Source: Chara braunii (Eukaryota > Streptophyta > Charophyceae > Charales > Characeae). Taken from it: a stretch of DNA of 35,291 nt. The notes below the pieces were generated by a model. That model saw only the letters and a list, made by a program, of their open reading frames with translations, was not told the origin of the DNA and did not search any database. Positions within the stretch are counted from its first letter, which is position 1, and each line of letters opens with the position of its first letter. Both the position numbers and the translations under genes were made by a program. The stretch spans positions 1,337,253 through 1,372,543 of the forward strand of contig BFEA01000394.1 in assembly GCA_003427395.1 (NCBI GenBank), written 5' to 3'. Shown piece by piece: positions 20,222 through 29,669 of the stretch.

Positions 20222-23092
20222 GGTTCCCTGCCTCCAGAACCCCTCCTGAGTTCCGGCAGAGCTCCCGCAATCGGTGGGTGGACTCCCCACAGAGTCTTGA
20301 CGCGGACTTACGGGTTGCAATCCCGCTTGCCTCCTTCCTCTTGTAACGAAGGACTAGACTGAGAGTAAGAAGGGCAGAATGAGGAAATTTATAGCCGCTC
20401 AGATCCAAGAATGGTGCTCTCAGTCTCGCTGGAGAGGGCCTTGTAACCTTGGATCGCCTGAGGGCCCCGCAATGGCGGCCAATGTACCAGCTTGGTCAAA
20501 ATTATGGGTCAAACGACGGAAAACCGCCTCCTTTGACAAACTCCCAAATCGCAGCAATGGCCCCCCCCCTCCTCCACAACCACTCTCCCAGGCTGCAGCA
20601 ACTACCTTTTCCCACAACCGAACCACTCTCCTTGCATTACCGCACCACCCTTCACTCTAGACCGACTACCGCAGCAAGCAGCCTGAGGATAGCCGACAAT
20701 AGTCAACGGCAGCAGATAGTAGCTTTTGGCAACCACAGATCAACGGTAACACGACAATTGCTGGAGGCAATCAGTAAACAAGAGTAGCGTAGCCTGCAGT
20801 AATGGCAGTAACCAGTGACCAGCCACAGCAACCACCAATGGTTAGGCAAAGAGCACGGTGGGTTCGACCACGATACTGCGATTCAAGCTTTGGCCGCACC
20901 ATTACCTCACAGGTGGACACTCCAATTTATACTTCATGCAGGTAGACCTCCTCTCCGTCACTCATACTTCCCTCAGCCCCATCAGCGGCTGAACACAACC
21001 GGGTAACTCTCCGTCCCAGCAGTTAGCCTCACACTACTTCACTCAACAAGTCAAGCAAAGTCGACATAAATATTCCGCTGGAGTACGACCAGAACGCTGC
21101 GCTACAGAGGCGGGCTACGCTCCCTGATCGAGTAAACGCAGTCCGCCAGCCTTCCTGCTAGTGTGCAGCTACAAGCAACATGAGGCAGGTGCTCCAGCCC
21201 CGCGGCCTTGCTTCTCTCCGACTACGACCGGTAGGCGAGCAGAATCAAAAGAAATCTCCTCGAGAGGGGGGGGCCAGGCACTCGAGTGCGTACCCCNGTC
21301 CACCNCGTCCCTCTGCAGCCCGNCNGGCCTTNGCTGCTATAACGGGCAAGGTCGAATGAATCTCCCACTAGAACGCGGGAAGATACATTGCCAATTCGAA
21401 GCGCCCCGAACTCCCCGACTCCACCCCTTTCTCCGACTTGTTTCCCTCTGCTGTCCCCGAACGCAGCCCCTGTCTGTAACTCGAAACCGAGTCTCTCATA
21501 GGGGTACGACCAGGCACACCGGTCCGCCATCTACTACGAGGGCGTGTATAGGGAGGCGCCCCACCATCGTGAACTTATCTCTGCGCGTTGTCATAAGGTA
21601 AGTACGTCCTACCCTCCCCCTTTCTCTACACACCCGTCTATTACAGAGGGTTGTGCCTCGCTCGAGTTCGTACCAGAAAGAGCAAGACGAAAAAAACGAA
21701 TGGATCTTCCGCTAAAGTGAGGGAAGATTCATCACCATTTGTAGAAATCTTCCCTGGCGCAGCCCAAAGTTATTACAGCCCCGAAACCGTAACTCTAATG
21801 CCAAATCTGACTTCACAGACCGATTCTCGAGCTCAAAAACTCTCGGAATCGAATCTTTACTCGCTCGATTTCGTGAAGGAACGGACGGGTTATTTATTTT
21901 TTCACTGCGCCATGCTTACTCGTTCGTCCCCTCCGCGCACTATATATATATATATATTTTTTCTAACTCCTATTCCACTACTCAATAGCCAAAACTAACA
22001 TTCCCGCCGGATTCGCCCTATTGAGAAACCCCAAAAATCGAACTTTACTTCGACAAGATCGGTCAAGAAACGACCGAACTATCGCACCTTCTTCCTCCAT
22101 TCCCTTCTATTCGCCATAGCTCCGCGTAGTCTAATTCTTCTTTATCTCGTCCTACACTAATCCTTCTTCAAAACTAACTTCATTTTCAGATTCGTCTGGG
22201 GTTAAAACCCCGGGATAGCGTCTTGCCCCTCCTGTTTCTACTATGGATCGAAAGATCCGCGTCTCCCTGACTGCGCCCTGTCCATTCCTCTCACCTCCTA
22301 TCGTTTGCACTCCTGCGAATGAATCGGGACGCAGATAGCATCCGAGTGCATTCTCCCTCTGCGGTTTGTCTGCTCCCACTCACTGCCTAGCGCCTCGCTT
22401 GCCGCCTCGCTTGCTAGTCGTCCGCAGTCTCTCTCCTGCTTCCTTACTGCTGACCATGCATTGCCTTGCCATCCGCCATTACTATCTCCGAATGCACCCG
22501 GCGCCTACCACCGTCTGGATTCGTCTCCTCTTTCTCCCGACTAACACCGCCTAGTGCCACTCCCCCACCGCGGCCGACTGCTCAGCGCCTGCTAACGCAG
22601 CTCCCCACAACCTTAACGCTCCGAAGTGGACACCACAACGCTGTCGAATGATACAGGCAGTAGAAGGCGGTTGTAGGAAACGAGGTCCGATCTGCAGAAT
22701 CTTCGGAAGGAACCAGCCACTAGACGGTTCGATTGGTCTTTTGCCCCTATATTCAAGCCTGACGAGATGATTTGCACATCAGTATCGTTGCGAGCTTCCC
22801 CCTCGCTGGCTCGTCGCAGTCCCTGCTAACTCTCTATCTCACCTAGCCATGCTATATTCTGCATACACCCGGCTGTGCGCCACGCCCGGGTTCACTTTCT
22901 TAGCTTTGCTCGTCCCCCCCCCCCTTGCCCCGTAGCGGCCTGTTACGGTTAGCACAGGGTTCGATAGCACAGCGGACCGGCCTTGGCTCGCCCTCCCGTT
23001 CCTGCCAGCCCACCGACCTTGCCCTTTTGTTACTGCGTGGTCCGACAATGTCCAAATGCCGAAGGAAGCAATCGGCTGCCGGTCCCAGCCAG
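20222..23092. other. right-central part of LTR B, noncoding
   Basis: 20222-20500 aligns with A (7850-8100), C (32290-32550) and D (2245-2510). A CTGAACACAACCGGGTA stretch near 20991-21007 matches GCCGAACACACCGGGTA in C. A stem, ATCTTCC/GGAAGAT, lies at about 21701-21731, and an (AT)n run at about 21941-21956. AAGGTAAGTAC at about 21595 is a donor-like string that also appears in C (CAGGTAATC, near 33866) and D (3418). No protein gene is supported. Confidence 0.5.
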
Positions 23093-23171
23093 CTTATGCC
23101 TATCATTCTTGCGCAGAGGCCATGCTAATCTTCTCTGTATCGTTCTAATTTTACTGGATGTCCCGAAGGAC
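23093..23171 (-). pseudogene. U6 snRNA-like sequence 3 (best preserved)
   Basis: The minus strand starts GTCCTTCGGGACATCCAGTA and continues AAATTAGAACGATACAGAGA, then AGATTAGCATGGCCTCTGCG and CAAGAATGATAGGCATAAG. It keeps the U6 5' stem, the ACAGAGA box, the AGATTAGCATGG segment and the start of the 3' domain. The last part and the oligo-T terminator are lost. No plant-type upstream sequence element or TATA box is seen on its 5' side. It lies within LTR B, in the sense of the element. I call it a retropseudogene or a chimera; a functional gene is unlikely. Confidence 0.85.
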
Positions 23172-24310
23172 CTCCACTGTGGCATTGCCCTACGGCCCTT
23201 CCGAACTCAAACACCCTCAGGCCAATTCAAAATAACTGGTCCTATTCATCGAGTTTCATCATCTGGGCTCAAATACAGGTCTGTAGTTCAGCAGTTCAAT
23301 GGTGTACCCGCTGAGATGGGCCTTTGAGTGCCGGCCTCGCCCACGGTGCCGCGTCCTAAGACAAGATGAGGCGCGACTTCGACGCAGCCACAAAAACAAT
23401 TTGTAATTGCACTACATGCAACCCCCCCCCCCCGCGAATGCAACACTCCCTATGTGACTTTATTGCAGCCTCGTGTCCCTGAATGGGACGCGATACCATA
23501 AGGACCCGAAAATAATAAAACGAGAAAAGAAAAAAAAACAAAAAAAAAACAGTATACAAATAACTTAATAGTGGTGAGGATCAGCAGGGCTGCTGATACC
23601 TTACCAGTCCCGAGGGGCAGGCCCGCCGCCGCTCTCGCCAGCAAAAATCCGAGGGGGAAAGCCCCGTCGGACCCTCAACCCCTCGGTCTCCTCCGCGCCG
23701 CTTTGCTGCTTTCGGGCCGACGCCCGCCGGCCTTGATCCCCGAACCTCCGTAGTAATAGTCCGATGTCGTAACCTTAAGGGCTAAGCCCAAGCCTGGGGC
23801 TGAGTCCCGCAGAATACCATATAGGCAGTGCGGCGCGACGCTTTTGGGCCAACCAAACGGCTGCGCGGCTCCCATTTGCCCGCGCTGGTTTGCTTATACC
23901 ATGGCATAACTACCCCGCGCGCCATCCTATGACACCCCGCTTACCGCACGAAATCGCACCGTTATTGTCGATGCCGTCGTCGGGGTCATTTCTCCATACA
24001 CGCGCTTGACCTACTAATCAAAAAGAAAATATCCTTAATCCCTGCTTAATAAAAAATAATAATATCATCAAACGAAACGACCGAGGTCCGAGCCGACTCT
24101 TATGATCAACAACAGAAAAGAATCACGTGCGCCTTAAACCTGCGCGCTCACGCACTCGCTATTGTGGTCAACCACCCAATCAACGCAATTATAGACGCAG
24201 CCGCGCTTAGCGCGGTATACTTAAATTCTAGACCAAAACCGTTTTTTTTTTTTGTTTTGTTACTTGCAAAAACCAGGGCGGATACCCTTGTAAGGGTATT
24301 CGCACCGACA
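23172..24310. other. right end of LTR B, noncoding
   Basis: It contains a C14 run (about 23420), an A-rich tract (23521-23551), a GC-rich block (about 23590-23960) and an A/T-rich stretch to 24300. The GC-rich block does not resemble rRNA or tRNA to me. The sequence ends with GGATACCCTTGTAAGGGTAT, a hairpin (ATACCCTT/AAGGGTAT) next to the terminal CACCGACA. Confidence 0.5.
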
Positions 24311-24806
24311 GCGCGATGCCTCCTCTTCATCAATTTCACCATCAATATCCGCTCCTGAGGCAATAGGAAGTCAGGTTCCCCTATAATCAACTCCCCTTCA
24401 TTTCCTTCATTGATACGACATGGTCCTGCTAAAGCACTCTCCCTCATTCATCGTATCAACCCTCATTCCCTATCGTAATACGTTTCCTCGTCCTCTGTAA
24501 CGAGGACGGGAACTGGGCGACACTTCTTGTCTACCGTCTTGTACCGCCTTTGGGAACCCTGCTTGAGCCGTCCCCTAAAAAAGGCCGACTCACAGATTGC
24601 GCCTGCGCGGACGCGGGGTTCCTTCTTCCGTCCGGAAGATGGTCTACCAGCTCCAATCTCCCAGCCTTAGGGCATTCCAGAACTTGGTCCCTCAAGGCCT
24701 GGATGACATCCGGATCCGCCATCTCATGTGCGGCCACTAAATCCATGGCCTTTCCGACGTCTGATAGGCTAAGGGAAAATGCTTTCACCTCTTTTTCTCC
24801 TTCCGG
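24311..24806 (-). pseudogene. protease-RT linker and start of pol, broken
   Basis: It follows the protease on the minus strand. The first part (24788-24531) encodes a charged helical segment with LVAAHEMADPDVIQALRDQV. After stops and a frame change, the last part (to 24311) ends ...ERILMVKLMKRRHRA and is cut by LTR B. The continuation is at 16514 and below (YAFSDEERG). I infer this is the N-terminal extension of RT, because the two sides join in a sensible order. Individual function is unknown. Confidence 0.65.
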
Positions 24807-25313
24807 CTACGCCCGAAGTCTTCGGCGTTCGCCTTCCGATTCTTCGATCGTGAAGGATCCTGGGTTGGGCCGGTTCCTTATACTCCTCGGTCCTATATTC
24901 CTGCAGGTAATTATCCCGTAATTCCCGCAGGCAGGGTCACATAGGAGGAGGATCAGAGTACCGTCATGCTTGTTGAACATCACAGTTTCTGTCCAACTCA
25001 AAAATGACCTTCCTAGGAGGATCTCATGGTCCACGTCCGGCATGATGAAGAAACAAGCTCGGGCCTTCACTTTTCCAACCTCGATGAGTACATTCGAGGT
25101 TGTCCCACAAAACACAGCCTTGCAGCTGGCCCCGTGCAAAATACCGCAGTCAGATTGGTCTATATCCAGCCCGAATCTGATAGCATCCGCCTCTCGGATG
25201 ATGTTCATTTCCGCCCCGGTGTCCACCATTGCTGCACACTTGGAGCCCTTCACCACTAAATCCGCCGTGCCGCAGGCCACGCACTTTCAATCCATCTTTG
25301 TGCCTGACTCCGC
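24807..25313 (-). pseudogene. retroviral-type aspartic protease
   Basis: The active site DTGA is at 25212-25223 in AAMVDTGAEMNIIREADA. A second hydrophobic element follows, EILLGRSFL, the usual ILG-type flap partner. The domain is about 110 residues, as expected for Ty3/gypsy proteases, which cut the Gag-Pol polyprotein as a dimer. Two stops interrupt the sequence just upstream (near 25275 and 25312). It is in frame with the zinc-knuckle part of gag, separated by an acidic and basic linker. Catalytic residues look intact but the polyprotein is broken. Confidence 0.9.
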
Positions 25314-27712
25314 CTACTCTGCCTCCTTGGGCAGAATCGTGCCTAGATGGACGTTGGGCACCAAGCGCCGTGACAACCTCCCTTTCAATTCATCGCGGAG
25401 TCGCTGGGCTGATGCCAGGATTTCCTTCAGAGTCATGAGGTCATTATGCCCTTCTAGCAGCCGATCGATCACTCTCTCCACATCAAACCCCTCCTCTAAC
25501 CGAACCGCATACTTCTTCCTTTTGGGCGGTCCGTCGCGCACGACTGACTCGACCTCTCCCCTGGCTCCCTTTTTCCTTGCCCGCTGCTCCGCTCTCTGAT
25601 CCTCTTCTTTGCGCAGCCTCTCGTCCTCTTCCTCCTCATTGTCGTCATCCTCTACTTCCACAGCCTCCTTTCTTTTCCCCGGTTCGGGCTCCCTCCTCAG
25701 AGCCTCTTAGCTGGCACTGGCCTTGGCTTGATTCCTCGTTCGCGCTGCTTGTGCCAGCCGGGCCTGCGGGGTGAGGGGTCTCCCCATCATTCCCGATTGT
25801 GGGCACGACCCCACCACATTTACTCCAGGTCGCCCAGGCGCTGACTCCGGGCCGGAGTCATAGAGGAACACCTTGGGGACGTTAGACCTCCATCTCTTCA
25901 CTTCGTCGCAGAGGTCTACCAACTTCTGCTGGTACCTTCCCACCTTGTTCAGTAGGTCCTCCATCTTCCCCAATAAGACGGATGGCGATTCCATCCTTCT
26001 TTCCTCGTCTTCATCATCCGATTCGATGATTATGGGCTCTTCCCTCCTACTTCCTCCACGTGGTCCTTGAGTCACTTCCTCGTCGCTCCCCACTTCCTCT
26101 ACCCCAATCGGTGGTTCCTTCTTTTCCTGCCATAGCCTGAACGTGGCAGGGGGTGACGGCCCAGCTGCCGCCCTTCGTTGGGCTTCCGTTCTCACTCCTC
26201 CAAGCCTTCTGTCAATGGCCTCCCCAAACTGATCGTAAATGTTCTCATCCATGGTGGAGGAGATCATCCCGCTCCTCTCGTCTTCCCATCTTATGTTACA
26301 GAACCTTATGGTGTGGCCTTGCTGGTCACAATGCTGGCAGATGGCCGTCCTCCAGTCAAAACGGGGTCTCCCATACCCCTGACTTCCCTGATCCCCCTGG
26401 CCTTGATACCCCTGGCCTGGGTACCCTTGGCCTTGATTCCCCTGGCCTTGGTACCCCTGGCCTTGGTTTCCTCGGCCTTGACTATTCCATTGCCCTCCTC
26501 TTCCGCCGCCATTCCTGCCTCGCCCCCTTCCTCCACCCCTCCCTCCGTTGCCTTGATTGCCCTACCCCTGGTCCCACGTCCTGCCACGCTTCCCTGTGAA
26601 CTGGGAGCGGGTGACGGTGGCGGGGCCACAGGCTGGGCCTGGGCTGCGGGGTAAATGGGTGGCGGCATACTCGTTTGTGGTCCGGCTAGTAGCGATGGGC
26701 TACCCCATGGTACGATTGCATTAATCACCGGCCAGGGCCACTGTCCGTAGGAGGGCGCCCCTCCTTGCAAGGGGTCCGTACTAGATGATGGAGCCGCCAC
26801 ATTTAAAGGGGTTGCTGTCAAGGCCTGCGGCGCCTCCGCTTTTCCTGATCCCTGTTCGCCCTGCGCCAAGTTACGCACTTTGCATTGGGCCTTCGTCAGG
26901 CGCTGCGGCACTGGCTCTTCCTCTTCCCAGAGCTCCTCCTGAACAGCCTCCTCAATCACCGACTCCTTTCCCTTCACTTGGACAACCGTTACTACCTTCA
27001 TTTGCACCACTGGCTCTGTCGCATACCCCAGCTGTGCCAATATGTCTGTAACAATCCTTATTACCCCCATGGTCCCAGAGGCGGTCGCATCTCTTTCCTT
27101 TCTCTTTTGCCTTTGCAGGCGTAGCTGACGTTGCTCCACCTGGTCCAAGCATCCAACTTCCACCCCTCTATCAATGGTGGCCCAGGTGAGCCTGGTACTT
27201 CCCCCTCCATGTTTTGATAACTCAATGGCCTCCGATGCCGTGAGTAGCCCCAGGAAAATGGTGCAATGTGCCTCCTCTGAAATCCCATGAACCTTCCGTG
27301 CCTTTTTCTTGAACTCCTGAACAAAAGCCCCTATCGTCGTAAAATCCTCCTTGTTCATCGCCTCCAGGTCCGCGGTGGTCAACAATCCATCTCCCAGGCG
27401 GTACTTCCTTTGCATCCCTTCCTTGAACCTTTCCCAGCTACCTTGGGCCGCATCTATAACTTTCTTCACCTCTTGATGGTAGCTGTGGAGGACATACTGA
27501 AGGATGCGTTGAAACTTCACAACGTCCGACCGCCCGACCAAAGCTTGTTCCTCCCGCTCCAGTCATTCTGAGACTCTCTCTCCACAAAAATAGAACGTGT
27601 CGACCTTAGGAATATTGCTCGGGTTCCTTTCATGCCGGTCAATGGCCGCGATGAGGTCATCGAGCGTCAGACCCTTCTTGGGAGCACCCGATCCGCCGCC
27701 AGTTTTAGGCAT
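25314..27712 (-). pseudogene. Ty3/gypsy gag (capsid and nucleocapsid), broken
   Basis: The start is ATG at 27712-27710 (MPKTGGGSGAPKKG). A TGA at 27563-27565 stops it after 49 codons, most likely at a former Trp codon. The capsid-like retrotransposon gag domain then runs on in the same frame, with GSWERFKEGMQRKYRLG near residues 92-108 and FTTIGAFVQEFKKKARKV. A one-base shift near 26560 moves the frame. The new frame carries (N/Y)QGQG repeats (about 26360-26480) and a CCHC knuckle, CQHCDQQGHTIRFC (26298-26339). An acidic, serine-poor linker with a stop at about 25708 follows and leads to the protease. Gag packages element RNA into cytoplasmic particles. The start is chosen because it is the first ATG after the PBS-leader and fits the family start. 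Confidence 0.92.
26360..26480 (-). repeat. (N/Y)QGQG repeat before the gag zinc knuckle
   Basis: Tandem 15-base-like units rich in CCTTGATTCCCCTGG on the plus strand encode GQGYQGQGNQGQG-type repeats on the minus strand, just N-terminal of the CCHC knuckle. Gly/Gln-rich repeats often act as flexible RNA-binding or phase-separating segments; that role is inferred. Confidence 0.8.
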
Positions 27713-27993
27713 CTTGACAGCCTTTTCTTTTCAAGCTCCCTGACAAGAGAAAAACAAGCACATTCCCTTATTCAACATTACACCTTGACCGGTCTATTCC
27801 ACCTGCTTTACCTAACTCTTACTACATACTTTACTCAATACTAGCACAATCGTCCCTCATAATTTCCCCTAACTCGGGCAGGTAAACTTTCTCATCTACC
27901 CTTAGTCACTCTCATCATTTCCTTATGTCTTCTCTCATTCACCTCTCATACCCAGATGTCGTTCCACCAGGGACAACGGTAGGCTTTCCGTTA
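27713..27993 (-). other. 5' leader between PBS and gag
   Basis: 280 bases with no supported gene. It lies between the primer binding site and the gag ATG and is the expected untranslated leader of the element RNA. Packaging signals cannot be recognised by eye. Confidence 0.6.
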
Positions 27994-28011
27994 TCCCCGG
28001 CAACGACACCA
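27994..28011 (-). promoter_or_regulatory. primer binding site, tRNA-Asp-like
   Basis: The minus strand reads TGGTGTCGTTGCCGGGGA, two bases after the LTR end. Its complement, TCCCCGGCAACGACACCA, would be a tRNA 3' end. Plant tRNA-Asp(GUC) ends, as I recall, in TCCCCGGCAACGGCGCCA, giving 16 of 18 matches. CAACGAC would pair perfectly with a GTCGTTG acceptor 5' strand. It primes minus-strand DNA synthesis. Confidence 0.8.
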
Positions 28012-29669
28012 CCTGTCGAGCGCATCGGTCCGGCACCACACCAGGGCAGCGCGGGACCCTCCCGGCCGCGTCACGCAGGAGTTGTTTTAAATCCTTCGTC
28101 GCAAATCACACATGTGGAGCTTCCTTAAGCCGCTCCGGCCGAGTGCGCCAGCCATACCTCTCGTGAGCCCCTACGACAGGATAGGGCCTACGCGAGGCAC
28201 GACTTACCTACACCTTATGGGAGTTGTCACCTCCCTTCGGTGGGCGTATCCCCGTCGAGCTACCAGTCCACAGTACGAAAGCTAATCAGTTGCAATCGCA
28301 GAGGTGGACCAGCAGAGGGCGTTTCTCGTTCGTTGTAGCATAGGGGGTACGCGCGGTAATACGCCTCTATCGGACCCGCACGCGAACCGGCATAATGGGG
28401 GGCTGAAGTTCCAAGTGCGACTCGTCGTCGGTCGACTAGGACGCATCCTACACACCATGCGCACACCACTTTACGAACACAAAAATAAAACCCACACACT
28501 CACGTACGAAACAACACAACATAAACAACACGACAACGCTCCTAGCCCCTCGGTAGCCGTCCCATAACTTTCCAATGCGGAGTTCGGATAGACATTGCGT
28601 ATGAGACTTAATATAAACCCTCGTGGACGCAGGGCTATCGCATATCGATTTGCAATGCAAACGTGCGCAATCAGTCGTAATGAAGGCGTACTATGAGGTA
28701 CTCATACTCACGCGGTCCCCGTTAATCGCGAGGGTCGCGTTCGACACTCAAGTGTCGGCTGACGCGCGCCTTGAGGGTTAATCTCTCGACACTGGACAAC
28801 CGCCATGCGCGGTTGAAGACCACACCTTCTTCTGCACCCTGTGCAGAGGGGTTGAGTGACAGCTTTAAGCTGTCGTGGCGGTCGAACATCAAGGGGTTTG
28901 ACTTTGACGGCTGCCACGGACTTTAACGTCCAACTATAAAAACTCCAAAGAGCAAAAGATAAGGAATAGGCCGAAGGTTCCCTGCCTAGTAAACAAAATC
29001 ATAGCCCTGGGTACCCTCCCTTTTTTTGCGCAGCGTTGGCGGCTTATAGCAATCTCAAACATTCGTCCATATGCGTCGGTCTCTTTGTAATCCCATAACT
29101 TTTTACACACTAGGGCAGTAAAACGTCGCGCGGGGGATTTTAATATAAAGTCGTGCAGCCGAGGGCCTATCTCATACCAACCCGCGATGCAGGCATACGC
29201 ATGCAGTCGCAACAATGACGTACTATATAGTGCCCATAATCAAGCGGTCCCTCGTGGATCCGAGCACCGCTTATGACACTCAAGTGTCAGGCTCGAAGTG
29301 TCGTGAGGGTCTGATCCTTATCGACATTGCACGGATGAAGGAATAGCCGTGCAGCAGCCACGAGACCTCCGACCTTTGGTCTGAGCGTCTCGGTAGGCAA
29401 GGAAAATAGTCTATGCGCGAGGGAAAACCCCTTCCCTGCAGAGCCTAGGGCTTGGGATGTCCTGGACAAGGACCTCGAATCCCATCCCAGGACCAACGTC
29501 CGACTAAGAAAAATCCTTAAGGAGTAAAACCAAATAAAAGGAAGGGCCTTCCCTAGGCCTTTTTTAGTCTGAACCCCTGAGCAGGCTTTTAGTACGGGGG
29601 CCCTTTAGCCAATGCAAGTATTCATCTCAAATATACTCATATATATGCATATATAACAGAGCGAAGTAT

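Larger units (their letters stand above)
16515..24310 (-). mobile_element. LTR copy B inserted in pol (probable solo LTR)
   Basis: The insert begins TGTCGGGCGCATCGG on the left, homologous to the A and C termini, and ends ...CACCGACA on the right. TGTCGG/CCGACA is a 6-bp terminal inverted repeat with TG...CA ends. It interrupts pol: the sequence right of 24310 reads KRRHR(A), and the sequence left of 16515 continues YAFSDEERG. Flanking GGAGC (16510-16514) and GCGCG (24311-24315) allow only an imperfect target duplication. No second LTR copy or internal domain is visible between the ends, which suggests a solo LTR of about 7.8 kb, unless unrelated insertions lengthen it. It is more diverged from A and C than they are from each other. 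No gene is supported inside it. Confidence 0.75.

Noticed and set aside
23093-23171. Functional U6 gene
   Set aside because: No oligo-T terminator, a lost 3' end, and no upstream sequence element or TATA box at the usual distance.
23277-23350. tRNA gene near GGTCTGTAGTTCAGCAGTTC
   Set aside because: No convincing B box and no acceptor-stem complementarity.
23590-23960. rRNA or other structured RNA in the GC-rich block
   Set aside because: No conserved rRNA or tRNA motif could be recognised on either strand.
16515-24310. Complete nested element with two LTRs
   Set aside because: Only one TGTCG terminus of this type and no internal gag or pol sequence were found between the ends.
24970-25599. 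209-codon plus-strand frame
   Set aside because: It lies opposite the protease and gag linker, and its composition is that of a shadow frame.
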